Shown piece by piece: positions 1-11,100 of a stretch of DNA of 64,000 bases. This stretch comes from Undaria pinnatifida (Eukaryota; Sar; Phaeophyceae; Laminariales; Alariaceae), in NCBI GenBank assembly GCA_012845835.1, contig JABAKD010000014.1, positions 1,163,501 through 1,227,500 of the forward strand, written 5' to 3'. A model generated the notes under the pieces. The model was not told the origin of the DNA. It searched no databases and was given only the letters and a program-made list of their open reading frames with translations. Position 1 is the stretch's first letter. Each line of letters starts with the position of its first letter. The position numbers and the translations under genes are program-made.

Positions 1-326
1 TCGAAACGTTTTCTGAATGACGGGGCTCCTTAACCCAAAATCGTCGGAGAATACGCCCCCTTAATTTTGCATGATTCTCGTTCTATAATAACCTAGACCA
101 CGGGGGAATGATGGTTCATCCAGTAGCAGTTTTATTTTTCTCCAAATCAGTTTTTGGTTAGGACATGTCTTAACCCATTTACAACTGGAAACCCGTTTTT
201 GGGGACAAAATCACTTGGATTTAGTATGGGGAGGGGTTTGGGGGCTCTTAAGGGGTTGAGGCTCACGAATTGTGGAACGTTTGCAGAAAAAGAGTGGTGC
301 ACACCTCTAACGTAGGACGCGTCGCA
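1..326. mobile_element. TIR element of the GTGCTACGATAGAGGTGC family, left end cut by the window
   Basis: This copy shares its interior with copies at 36241-36494 and 38374-38639: a tract like TTCTGAATGACGGGGCTCC, a run ending in CATGATTCTCG, then a right terminus with GGTGCACACCTCTAACGTAG near 297-316. Intact family members have inverted ends of about 20 bp built on GTGCTACGATAGAGGTGCACC and are about 255-275 bp long. The window starts inside the left end. A smaller TTAA-flanked element is nested at 170-258. No coding capacity is visible, so it is a non-autonomous DNA element; its superfamily is not determined. Confidence 0.7.
170..258 (+). mobile_element. piggyBac-like TTAA MITE, nested
   Basis: It begins TTAACCCATTTACAACTGG and ends near AAGGGGTTGA, matching the 90-bp family best seen at 22348-22437 and 21237-21326. 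The right TTAA has decayed to TTGA. It sits inside the larger TIR element at 1-326, exactly where the sister element at 36241-36494 has a bare TTAA (36433-36436). Confidence 0.75.
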
Positions 327-1140
327 AGCGTTGTAACTGCGCCGGTCGTGTACGCATGGACCGCATGCACAGAGTAGAAGTGTTGTTTTTTGTCCGGATA
401 ATATGGTTCCCTGGTGCTCGTTCGGCCTTTTCTTACGTACCCCCCCCCCCCCCCCCTCCCACTCCGTCTCGAAAGGGATGCGTGGTCAATGGTCAAATGG
501 CTTGAGGCAAGCAACAAATGACTACGCCCCCCCTCCCCCCCTACCCCCCACCCCGCGTTTTCTGAAGTCGTGAAAAGGTCAGTTTTTGTTTTTTGTTTTC
601 GCCTGTTTTAATCTTGATCTGATTGTCGGCAGTTCTGTTCCCACAAGTAAGGGCTCAAGTGTTTTGAAGGTTTTGAAGGGGCTACGAATAATCAGCGTGG
701 GGGTGACTCTGACGTGACGGAACTTTGAAAGAGTCTACTATCTTCGGGAGGGGGTCGGGGGGGGGGGGGGAGTTCCTTAGACGGCTGTGTTCAAGAGTGG
801 CTCAGAACTGAACCGCATTTTTGAGAACGTGTTACACTTGAAGTTAGCGTAGGGCAGCTTTTTCGCAGCGGTGCAAGGGTTGATTTTATTCAGCTCAAAC
901 CGCGCTTTTCTACCTTGCGGTTGCGTCGTGTGTGGATTTCAACTCGGGTTTGTGGAACTATCGCGTACTTTTTCATTTAGTTTTATTTTTGTTTCCCATT
1001 TCTGTTTTTTTTTTTTTTTCTTCATGTCTCGGTTAGGCACACGGGTGAATTGCCACTACTAATGTCAGCTACCGGTAAAGCATTAGGAGTTGCGGATTAT
1101 GGAGATATGTTGTACAGCTCCAACAACGATGCCTTTTTTC
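327..1140. other. Non-coding, homopolymer-rich stretch
   Basis: Poly-C and poly-G runs (for example 440-460 and 758-770) and one copy (about 465-530) of a dispersed unit with AAAGGGATGCGTGGTCAATGG, also found at 19200-19300 and tandemly at 46000-46385. No exon with a credible splice context was found. Confidence 0.5.
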
Positions 1141-1460
1141 CCTTCGTGTAATAGTGCTGGATAGCGACAGCAGCAGGCGGGGGGGGGAGGGGGGGCTTGT
1201 GCCCGGCGCGTGAAACTGCTGCATATCCATTATATGTATTGGAGAACGAAGGTTGTTTCAATTCGTGTTATAGCGTTGGATAACGACAGCAGCTGGCGGG
1301 GGGAAGGCGGGGGAGGGGGGGACCCGTGTTGTTCCCGTCATGTGAAACTGGTCGATAGCGACAGCAGGCGGGGGTGGGACGGGGGTACGGGGGGGGGGGG
1401 GGCTTGTACCCTGTCATGTGAAGCTGCTGGATTTTGTGGCAGCAGGTGGGACGGGCCAGG
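1140..1460. repeat. Imperfect tandem repeat, about 100-bp unit, G-rich
   Basis: The phrase GGATAGCGACAGCAGC followed by a long G run and then a CTTGTRCCC/GTGAAACTG segment recurs near 1155, 1280, 1355 and 1430. G runs of 8 to 13 dominate. No function assigned. Confidence 0.6.
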
Positions 1461-1649
1461 CTTCTCTTGCCTTGAGTGGTCTTTGCGCGCGCTCGGCGTG
1501 GCCAATGGCTAACTGTCGTGCGGCTGATGTGTCATACTATTCTTGTGGCCGCATGTAGATGTTTTTCGTGTTTTTTTTCAGGTGAGGCGGGATTGGTTGG
1601 GTGTCGGATTTTTTTTTTACACACGTTTGGCTACACGGCAACGGTTTCC

Positions 1650-2050
1650 CGGTCGAGCCTCCGAGACCCTTTTTCGCCACACCGCAGAAACCATTCTATA
1701 CTAATTCCAAGTGGTTTGTCCCCAAAAAACGTGAGTACAGCGAGCGGTTTCGAAGGGCTGAACCCTTCTTTTCTTTTTACAGAGCCCCCAAACCCTTCCC
1801 TACACTAATTCCAAGTAATTTTTAAATCAACAACGGGTTTCCTTCCAGTTGTCAACGCGTTAACACGGCCGTAGCTTACTGGCTTGTGGTTGATGTATCG
1901 GCGCGTGCTATTGTTCGATATAGCTTGCGCCTTTGATAGCTGAAACGGTTTTTCAGTACCGTGGCTTTAGAACCCAAAAAACCCTCACTATACTAATTCC
2001 AAATAATTTCCCCCCCCAAAACGGGTTACCGGTTTACACGCGGCGTTAAC
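1650..2050 (-). mobile_element. Three degenerate reverse copies of the TTAA MITE
   Basis: The core CTATACTAATTCCAAGT (reverse complement of the family core ACTTGGAATTAGTATAG) occurs near 1695, 1802 and 1990. Each is preceded by an AGAGCCCCCAAACCC-like stretch and followed by the AACGGGTTTCC half. The middle copy (about 1760-1863) is most complete and ends in GTTAAC. The tandem clustering of three copies is unusual. Confidence 0.6.
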
Positions 2051-2083
2051 CCAAAATCGTCGGATTTTCAGTCGTTTTTTTTG

Positions 2084-2245
2084 CAGGGCTTTTCACTAGT
2101 CATGACCCGGCCCGCGGGTCGTATCATGAGGTAGGTGGTACTAACCCTCGCGGGTTTTGAGCCGGGTTGGGCCAGGGTGGTTTCGGAAATCTGACGGGTC
2201 GGATCGGGTCGGATCAAGAGGCTTTCGAATCTCACGGATCGGGTT
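2084..2245 (+). mobile_element. hAT-like GGGTC MITE, 3'-truncated
   Basis: The left end reads CAGGGCTTTTCACTAGTCAT followed by GACCCGGCCCGCGGGTCG, the signature of the family at 46813-47277. Only a few degenerate GGGTC/GGATC pentamers follow, and no right terminus is visible. Confidence 0.7.
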
Positions 2246-3517
2246 TTTTTCACGCGTTTGTCAACGCGGATATAAACGGTTGGTCGTCATCGAGCCTCCG
2301 ACAACACTCTCTAGTTTTGGCCTACTACTTGCTTCTACCCCGGGGGGGGGGGGGGGGGGGAGGGCGTGGAATATCATGGATGGATAGAACAGGAAGAACC
2401 GGGCGGTTTCCATGGTCTATTTTTTAGCGCAAGAACTGCGAGCATATGCATGTGTGAAGTTAGGGGGATGAGTTTTTGGATCGAACCTGGAAATAGTGCC
2501 TGTGATGATACCTGGTATGTGTCGATGCGTATGTGATCGGCGCGCTTTTTGGATGGCTCCGATCTTGTGGGTTTCGATTTTTTACGTGAGGGCGGATGCG
2601 GAGGGGAGGGGGGTCGATTCACGTCCAAAGGTCCAAAGGGGGGAGGCAGTTGATAGACAACAAACGCATACTACGTACAGTTTGTCAATCATCGGATGCC
2701 GTACATGTTTCTGTAGTGTTACCAGTACAGTCGCTCTGTCCGGAAGCATGACCGGACGCTATGACTATATAATATGTAGTGTGTTGTCGCCGGTTTGGGA
2801 CTTCGGTCGCCGGTTTGGGGACTTCGAAGTGATTCTTATTGTGGTCCCTCTGTAGTGCCGGCATGTACCAGCCAAAAATACCGGCATTATACCGGGCACC
2901 GGCACTAATGGGTTCATAGTACCCGTACCGACCGGTAGATTCCAGTCGTGTCAAGCGATTTCACCGGCACTAAACCGGCATAAGGCACTATTCAACCGGC
3001 ACTATACAGGGAGACCCCCACCGTGCGAGTAGTAATAATCGGGCATGGGTACTACTCTGTTGTATCCGATATGTGGGTACTTCGGGGGGGCGGGGTTAAT
3101 GTAAATCAGGCATATGGCTAATAATGCAGTCAGTACTTGAGGTATAATAGGAATGTTGAGGAGAGAGGAGATTCCTGTTTTTACTGGGTACCAGGTATGT
3201 GTTTTCGGCACGAGGCCTGTTGTCGTTCATATGGGTTGTTTTAGAGGAGATTTTTCTTCGTGTAATACGATTCTTACGTATGATAGGTGGTGCCGGCGAA
3301 AACTCCTCCTCCTCCTGTGCTTTTTGTTCCTGCTCTCAGACGCCACACACGTACGGTAGGAAACTGTCAGCAGGGCTTGTAACCCGTTGGAGACTTTCAG
3401 CGGGGAAAAAAAATGTCGTACTTCGTAGTAAGGCATGTCTGACGATTATAGCAGCATCCACACGAATCAACCAGGGCTGCTGGAGTACGGCATGTGTCCG
3501 AACCGCTTTGCAACACT
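2246..3517. other. Non-coding; cluster of CCGGCACTA palindromic motifs at 2855-3010
   Basis: No supported gene. Between 2855 and 3010 the short motif CCGGCACTA and its complement recur several times. A related piece lies at 27200-27285 (AGTGCCGGTTGCCG ... CAACCGGCACT), suggesting a small inverted-repeat element family. Confidence 0.5.
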
Positions 3518-3896
3518 CATGGCTTTTCACGGGTCGGGTCGGGTCGGGTCGGGTCGGGTCGGGTCGGGTCGGGTCGGGTCGGGTCGGGTCGGGTCGGGTC
3601 GGGTCGGATCGGATCGGATCGGATCGGGCCGGGCCGGATCTGGTCGGATCGGGTCCGGTCTGGTCGGGTCGGATCGGATCGGATCGGATCGGGCCGGGCC
3701 GGATCTGGTCGGATCGGGTCCGGTCTGGTCTGAGTGGTATGACTTGACCAGTTAGATCTGGAAACCTCCTGGCCCGACCCCACCCAACCTGTTAGAATCC
3801 GTACATCTATTTCCCGACCCGATCTGACGCAACCCGCGAGTTTTTCATAGACCTTATCCGATCTGCGGATTGCGTTGTGACCCGTGAGACGCCCTG
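3518..3896 (+). mobile_element. hAT-like GGGTC MITE with expanded pentamer array
   Basis: The left end is a mutated CATGGCTTTTCACGGGTC and the right end is ACCCGTGAGACGCCCTG at 3880-3896. The interior is a long run of GGGTC pentamers (3531-3604) followed by GGATC/GGTCC variants. ORFs with Gly-Arg-Val-Gly-Ser or Asp-Pro-Thr-Arg-Pro repeats here are translations of the pentamer. No clean target duplication is visible. Confidence 0.75.
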
Positions 3897-5790
3897 ATTG
3901 TAAGCAGCCGCAAGAAACACGCGCAGGCAGCTTGGTGATGCTCCTACGACTACTGCTGTACGTTCTTGCTAGACGCTTGCAAGCACTGTGTTGTTGTATC
4001 ACTTGCCTGCCAACAATGTGTTGTATGTGCAGTGTGCTGTATGTGCAGTGTGCTAGGCTTCAGCCTGGAGTCTCACAAACGGAAAATTTGTGTGTGAATC
4101 AAATTTGAGTGGAGCATATAAAGCACAACCTGGGATACCCCTTGTTCGGTTAACTCTCAAAACCCATTCTCCGGCGACAGCAGCAGCATCGCAATAGTTT
4201 TTGCATGCCTCGACAGCATAGCACATATCGTCGGCGTCGACCGCGAGTTTCGGCATCAGAATTGGAGGGTGTGAGACGAAATCTGTACCTCCCGAGCTCA
4301 CCGACATGCACCCACCCAGGTGTACCACCGTGCACCCATGGATCCGTCCATTGCGCTCGCAGTATCAACGATTTCTCGGCATTGCGCTAATAAAAATTGG
4401 CGTGAGTGTCGGCCTCTCCGAGCCCAACAGGATAGTATGGTACAGATGGACAGCATCTACCAGCGGTTCGGGAGCCCTTTCCACCCCTCTCGACAACTCG
4501 ACCAGAAACGGTGCGAAAACCTGCCCGAAACGGGAGCTCCAGAACGTGATGCATTTTTTTCCCCAAAAGGGATCTCAGAGCAGCGCAGTCCGTGGAAATC
4601 GACAACACCCTCGTATGTAGTACGATCATCCAATCTAACAAATTAATTGTATTAATCCATTCTTGGGGAACAGCCCGACGACGCATATTGTTGGCGCTGC
4701 ATCACAGCAAAACACGCGCAGGGCCGCGCAGTCCATGATTAGCGCTTGGTACACCCCGCGAAACGAGCCGTCCCCCGAAGCGGACGTCACCCTTCGTGAC
4801 GAACGCCTGTGAAGAAAATCGTAAGAGTTTAGTCTACTACACAGGCACGAGTTAGTTACTCTTTACTCTTCTTGGCTCTTTCTTGCTTGACAAAAAATGA
4901 CACAATTTTGAAGTCCAAATGTTGAAGCCCATAGTGTGAAGCCACGCCAGCACCAGCCAGGCATGACGCTGAAGAACATGAGATAATCGACATCACGTGA
5001 GCTTCGACGGTACGGCCACGAGCAGGGGTAGCTAGCATAGAGGCGGGTCATCTGCGCCAGATCGCACCTTGCTCTAAAATTCGTTGTGGCTTCATCACCA
5101 AAGTTGAGTTTAAAACGCCGTCAGCGATGTCAGCGAGCCAAAACAAACTTCGACACGTGGCTGCTGAGCAGACACATATAAAAAACCTGGCAGTAACATG
5201 CAGGAAAAATGACTGTCCCGTCGTCGTCCGTTCTCTTTGTATCTTGTGGTTTGTTTTGTGGCTGTGTGCTACGTTTATCTGCTTCCAAACAAGCTACGAC
5301 CCCCCCCCCCCCCCCTCAACCTTGTTCTTCTAGCAATGATAGTCTAGTACAGTGTACTACTTGCGTACTCGTATGATGTACCAGAGGTAGGTATAGAGTC
5401 TACATTTGATACTAAAATAACATACCAGGTATAATAGGATATGAAGAATCATCTCCTCAAAAGAATGGTTAGCTACGCTGCGCCAAACAAACCACCTATT
5501 ATCAATAGAAGAGGCTTTTGTCGGTGAGATATAGAGTCACTCACGAGTAGTGTGAGTGTCTCAAAGCGGGTAGGCCGTGAAAAAGGGGGGGGGTACATCA
5601 TACTACAATACCGCCGTAGCCTTCGTCAAGCCCTGTAGAAAAAAAAAGCAAGAGCCCCACGAGAAACCCAGCTTGAGATTTTCGAGCCAACGAAAAATTA
5701 AGCATGTATCTACCTTTAACGCCTTTTCCACTGGAAACCCTTTTTTGTTATACAAATTTACTTGAAGTTAGTATGTGGAGGGGTTTTGGG
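3897..5790. other. Mostly non-coding; one weak minus-strand coding candidate at 4140-4330
   Basis: On the minus strand, about 4328 down to 4150 reads through an open frame with fairly non-random composition (it contains ILMPKLAVDADDMCYAVEAC). An open frame also covers 4686-4387. I recognise neither, see no clear splice signals joining them, and would not call a gene. A degraded TTAA MITE starts at 5716 (TTAACGCC). Confidence 0.3.
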
Positions 5791-5799
5791 GCTCCAACC

Positions 5800-6035
5800 T
5801 TTTTTTAGGAGACCCATGGATACAGACCAAGAGGAGACGAGCGCGATATCACCAAGCAAGCGTCTGGGAAAAGCTAGACGCAAACCTTCCGAGTACCGTC
5901 ATGCCTCACGCTTGCCTCTCCACAGCTTCCCCCTGCGTCGAAGTTTGAACACATCTCGCACACAAACCCCAGCACAGCTCGGGTCGCTCCTTGTGGCCGA
6001 TGCTGCTGCAACCGGAAGTTTTGGTTCTTGTCCTC
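5800..6035 (+). repeat. Single arm of the 20165-20585 hairpin family
   Basis: Shares with the right arm of the inverted repeat at 20385-20585 the order: GGATACAGACC, GCCTCACGCTTGCCTC, CAGCTTCC...TGCGTCG, CAGCTCGGGTC and GTGGCCGATGCTG. Only one arm is present, so it cannot fold back on itself. Confidence 0.65.
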
Positions 6036-6241
6036 TTTTTTTGCGTCTAAAGCCCCGCAAGAAAATAAATTAATCAATCGAACTCACGTACGTCATCATC
6101 AGCAGACGTGTTTGAATCAGTTTCATAAAATGAAGCGTGTTTACTTACGTTCGATGGGCAACCGAGTTTCTTTCTGGAGCTCCCTGACTTGAGGAGGGAG
6201 CTCTCCACCTCACCGAAAACCCGTTTGCGAGCTACAGTAGA

Positions 6242-6411
6242 AAGGGGTCCCCCAATAAGGCGGTATCCCAATATAAGGCGGTCAAAATCGCTTGGCACGG
6301 CTGTGGAATGGCACTAACGTACTCACAACCTGGAGTGAACAAGGCGGCTTCCCTCCATAAGGCGGTCATATTGCACTCCATAGCACACCACCGCCTGCCT
6401 GGGGTACCCCT
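6242..6411 (+). mobile_element. AAGGCGGT MITE with GGGGTCCCC inverted ends
   Basis: Starts GGGGTCCCCCAATAAGGCGG and ends CTGGGGTACCCC; the interior carries repeated AAGGCGGT words. Sister copies are at 21849-22018 (same strand) and 48835-49020 (opposite strand). About 170 bp, no coding capacity. Confidence 0.7.
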
Positions 6412-6513
6412 GCTGTCAATACCTGGTACTATTATCATACGGTTGTGTACTGTACTGTAGTAAAAACCAAGGGGCAAGAGCCGATAAACAATCCCTCTCG
6501 CGTAGGTATTCAC

Positions 6514-6782
6514 CAGGGCTGTTCACGGGTCTCATGATCCGGCCCGCGGGTCAGGTAAGGCAGTATTAAAAAAGCTCGCGGGTCGAGTCGGGTCGGGTCG
6601 GGAGGCGTTCGAAATCTCACGGGGTCGTGTCGGGTCGTGTCGGGTCGTGTCGGGTCGTGTCGGGTCGTGTCGGATCGTGTCGGATCGTGTCGGGTCAGGA
6701 GGTCTGCAAATATCACGGGTCGGGCCGGGTCAACCTGATCCGACCCGACCCGCGAAGAATGATCCGGTCCGTGAAAGCCCTG
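6514..6782 (+). mobile_element. hAT-like GGGTC MITE
   Basis: Left end CAGGGCTGTTCACGGGTC, right end CCGTGAAAGCCCTG, giving inverted termini. Interior pentamers include a GGGTCGTGTC sub-repeat. The flanks GTATTCAC and GTTCTTAC agree at 5 of 8 positions, consistent with a decayed 8-bp target duplication. Confidence 0.8.
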
Positions 6783-7180
6783 GTTCTTACCATTTTTTCC
6801 TGTAGAAACACGAAAGACATTTACGTGTTAGTGTTGTTGTTCGGACACCACTTTATCATCGCCAACCAGCAGTGGCCTACCCGTGTACCAGGTATGCCGC
6901 AATCGCCAATTTTCCTCGTCATATGGGCCAACCCAGCGTTGGCGATAAAATACCTGGTGCAATCAAATAGGGTCGTAGCACGCGTCAAAGGGACCAACCT
7001 AGTGTACTTGCCGCCGCCGTTCCTCCTCCCTGTCGCTACCGAGCTCACAAATAATGTATAATGCAGCTTGCAAATATGACTATCAACCACTCGACCGGTC
7101 GAGATCACAGCTGGCGTATTTCAATAAACTTTATAAACACTTGTTACGGTGCAGAAGACAAGGCCGCCCGGCCCAGCCCA
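6783..7180. other. Non-coding downstream flank of the glucosidase II beta gene
   Basis: Nothing convincing except a copy (7066-7140) of a dispersed 70-bp repeat with GCTTGCAAANATGANTATC ... CACAGCTGGCGTATTT. Other copies start near 9825, 19900, 29265 and 31098, with reverse copies near 15800 and 63230. Confidence 0.45.
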
Positions 7181-7848
7181 GCCCGTGTTAGGCGTACCTC
7201 TAGTACCCATCCTTGAAGCCGGCGTCGGCACTTACACCGTAGCTGCCACCACCGCTACCGCCGACATTCTGCTATTTATGTTTCGGAGGAAAGACAGGGC
7301 AAGTCAGTCAGAATCCGCCGCACCCGTCGATCCCACTCCTCCCAGCCAGCATCGGCATTTAACTTGTAGCCGCCGCCACCACCACCGCAACCATCACCAC
7401 CGCCACCACCACCACCACCATCACCACCCCTCCCTGCCACAACAGCCACCGCCACCGACATTCTGCTAATTATATGTCGGGGCAGGAGGCAGGGCTAGTC
7501 AGTCAACATCCGGCGTACCGCTGCAATTCATCCTCCAAATCGGCGTCCGCCCGTAAAGCATAGCCGTTACTCCCCCGCCCCACCACCCCTTACCTCCACC
7601 ATCATCATTGCCGCCGACGTGATGCTAATTCTGTGTTGGAGCAAGAGGCAAGGCAAGCAAGTCAACGTTTGGCAAACCCCTACAATTCATCCTCCAAGCT
7701 GGCACCATCACCGCCACAACCACACCACCCCCCACCACCACACCACCCCCAGCCCCCCTTCCCGCCACAACCACCGCCTCCACCGACATTATGCAAATCC
7801 TGTGTAAGGGTAAAAAGCAGGGCAAGTCAGTCAAATTAGGCGTTACCC
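7181..7848 (-). pseudogene. Four ghost copies of the KDEL-encoding end of the last exon
   Basis: The unit AGGGCAAGTCAGTCAA...GGCGTACCCCTACAATTCATCCTCC...GGC recurs at about 7181-7228, 7296-7355, 7490-7552 and 7649-7715. The functional version is at 7819-7880. Read on the minus strand, each ghost is a Gly-rich stretch leading to a decayed C-terminus. The copy nearest the gene still reads Leu-Glu-Asp-Glu-Leu-stop, against Leu-Lys-Asp-Glu-Leu-stop in the real exon. All lie 3' of the real stop codon, so they would be 3' UTR or flank. Confidence 0.75.
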
Positions 7849-8199
7849 CTACAACTCATCCTTCAACCCGGCACCACCACCCCCACCCCCCGCCCCCCCA
7901 GCCGCCACCGAGCTGGCCATCAACGCCTCCTTCAAGCCGGGTAAACATGCCGCAGGGGTTTCCAAAACCGCCGTGTACGCGCACGTCTCAGGCTCTGCCA
8001 CCTCGGAAAGGACCTCTTCCGGCCCGCAGGCCAGCGACACCCTCAGCGACCTAGCAGGCCCGTTCCAGCACTTTGACCCCCTTTCGAAGACGAGGACATC
8101 CCCGCTGAGAATCAGGTCTTCGCTGGTCGTCTCGTGCAGCGGTTTCTTGTTGGTGTCCGTCCCGACGCGCTCGAGTCCTTTCCACTTGCCTATGAGAGT
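7849..8199 (-). CDS. Glucosidase II beta exon 10 (second half of MRH, KDEL, stop)
   Basis: 117 codons including TAG at 7851-7849. Conserved MRH blocks are [19 protein letters not shown], the SLACG stretch, EPETCAY and TPAAC, then a Gly-rich linker and LKDEL. The terminal KDEL is the ER-retrieval signal expected for a soluble ER protein. The acceptor CAG is preceded by a run of about 14 A rather than pyrimidines. Confidence 0.9.
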   Translation of the reverse strand, partial: TLIGKWKGLERVGTDTNKKPLHETTSEDLILSGDVLVFERGSKCWNGPARSLRVSLACGPEEVLSEVAEPETCAYTAVLETPAACLPGLKEALMASSVAAGGAGGGGGGAGLKDEL

Positions 8200-11100
8200 C
8201 TGTTTTTTTTTTTTTTCCGGTTGCGGGTCACAAGGGTAGCTTGGTTGGTTGGTTAGATCGAGGGTATAGGTGAGAGAAGGTTACCTCATGTTAGGCTTTG
8301 GGATGCGAGTAGGGTAAGGGTGGGCAGTGCGAACCAACACCGATAAAAGAGACCACGCCGCCGACGCCAAATGTGGGCAACACCCCTGACAGGTCGCCTC
8401 CTGTGTGGTGTGGAGATCTTTCCACTTTCCTATCAGCGGCTGGTGTCTCATTGTTCGTTTCTGGGTCAAGGGTATAGGTCAGGGTTAGGTGGGTCAGAGT
8501 TTACGTCAGCGTTAGGTTATAGGGTCGGGTTACTAAGGATTCACACGCTCGAGGCCTTTCCGCAACCCTCTAGAAAATTTGATGGTGCCACCGTGTTCCG
8601 TGTTCGGCAGTGGGTCTAGGTTTTCGCTAGGAGTAGGTGGCTCATGGCTGGGTTAGGCTATTCATGAGGGAACACAGTAGTCTCTTGTTTTCTTGAAAAT
8701 AATAGGTGTCCTGATTGCAGCTTTATCGTATCAAATGCAGCACACGAAAAAGCGCTTTGCAAAACTTCTTCGCGGCAAGTATAGCATGATAGCTCTCTCA
8801 TCTGCAACAGTGCAATAGTGTCTAGTGTATTATTACGGGGAAAAAATATCATCATATCATCGTAATCAGGACCAAATATGGTTAGACAAACAGGGGAATA
8901 TATATATTCTTGCGTACGTCGTCATGAGGGTTAGCGATTAATACTATGAACTGCTGATTTTGCGCTAAGTAAGCCATTGTTGCGACGTACCTTTCGAGTG
9001 CGGCGAGAGAGGCAAGCGGTTTTTTACATGCGGTAACCTTAGCTTTTTTTTTTTTTTTCATTCTCAGGCGGATGGGGAACAATAAAGCTTAAGCTCACCA
9101 CACTTCCCACGCATTGATGTACACGTCGCGTGTCAATGTAACTCAATTCCATTCGCAATCCAGCGCTAGGTGGCATGTCCTTCAGTTCCCGTGATGGCGG
9201 TAGCGCGAGCTGTCTCTACCGGCGGTCATCGTTTCTAACTCCAGCAGCTGTGTACGGTATACGGATGCGTGGGTATGTCGACCCGACCTGATCCTTGGGG
9301 ATCAGGTTTTTCGGAGATAGCCACCCGGAACCGCATCATTCCGGGTAGCGTTGGACTTGCGCAAGCTCACTCACCAACTCACCCCTCGGCCACTCACAAA
9401 CAGCCTCCCGCCGGGCTTGGTCCAGTTGCGGTCCACCGTACCCATTCGGGCGAGCTGATAACCTTTACCCGTTAGTATTGTTGACATGCCGGTAAAGCGT
9501 GCTACGATGTGGGGTAGCTCTTGTTGCCAAAACGTATTCTCCGAACGACGAAGCTCCTTCCGCAAGAATCGTCGGAATGCGTTTGATTCTTGCTTTGCAA
9601 TTACGATGTTTTTTTTGGGGGGGTGTATCGTGTATCATACGAGGCCATGGGTTGGTTTGTTCGTTCATTGTATTTTGCACTTTCAGTTTTACTTGAAAGG
9701 AAAAAAAACAGCCTTTCTGTGAGGTTGGGTGAGGAACACAGATCTCCTCAAGCGAAAAAGGCCTCAGAAAAAAAAACCGGGGTACACGTACCGTAGCACG
9801 AGTTCGGTCAGTCCATCACGGAGCTTGCAAAGATGAGTATCAACCGTTACTAAATCAACCCAACGCACAGCTGATACACTTTAAATTACTTGAAAAAATA
9901 CACCCTGAGCACCACCGCACTATAAACTACGCACTAACCTTGGTTTTCCCCTGCTCTTGGTGGGCATCCTTGAACGGGCACACCCGATAGTCGTACCCTC
10001 CGGACTTCGCGGTGATGCACTTATCCTTGAGCGGCAACAGCACACCGTCCGACCCGTAGTTCTCGGACGTCTCCTGTTCCAGCGCCTGAATCGCCAGAAT
10101 TGCCAAACAACACAAAAAAAACAGGGAAGGGAAAGGACAAGTAAAACCCGAGAGTACAAAAAGACGCACGTGGAGGCGGCAATAGCCTCAAGCGATAAAA
10201 TCGACGCACCATAAAAAAAAGAAACGTGGGCAATCTTAAGCTAAAGCAGACGAAAAAAATAAGGCGAAACCGTCATAATTCTGAAACGACAAAAACAGGA
10301 AAGAAAAATGGCGTAGGCAAAGATCAGCCTGAGATCACAAAAATAAGGAATCGCGGGGCCGGAGTAAGGTTGATCCCCCTTTCAGCCGCACACAGAAGCA
10401 AAAACAAGCAGATAACAAGATGCGACTAACACAACAAAAAGAAAATCGCGAAAGCGGCATGGTCTGAACCGACAACAGCATCCGAAGAAAAAAACGGGGG
10501 GAACGATAAGCCTTAGCGTGCAACAACAACAAAAAGGCACAAAACCGCCATATACTCTGAAACGACAAAATCGCCCCCGAGAAAACATTGTGGGCAAAGA
10601 TCCGCCAAAGCTCACAAAAAACAAAATTGCGGGAGCGGTGTGGACTTGACTCCCTTTCAGCACCGCACAGAAACGGAGACAGGCAGAGAACAGGACGCGA
10701 CTAAGACAACAAGAAAGAAAATCGCGAAAGCGGCACAGTCTGAAACGACAACAGCGTCCGAACAAAACGGCGGGGGGAACGATACGCCTCAGCGTACGAA
10801 CAAAAGACTAAACCGTCATAGTCTGAAAAGAAAAAATCGACTACAAGAAAAAAACGTGCGCAAAGATAGCCTGAGACCGCAACGAAACAAATCGCGGGAG
10901 CGGCGTAGGCTTGATTCCTTTCAACACCGCACAGAGGATTTGACGAGATAACAAAATGTGCCCTAATACAAGTATGTCTCGCTCTTGATAATATCTTCAG
11001 TATCTTCAGTGCCCAGTGGATGGTGACCACCTCTGGGTCGGGTGTTCGAGCGATGCTCGCCCTGAACTGCGTGTCAATTCAGCGAAGACCTCAAGGCTCC

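Noticed and set aside
4053-4686. A third gene on the minus strand
   Set aside because: Open frames with some coding-like composition but no recognised domain, splice sites or neighbouring exons; left as a weak candidate.
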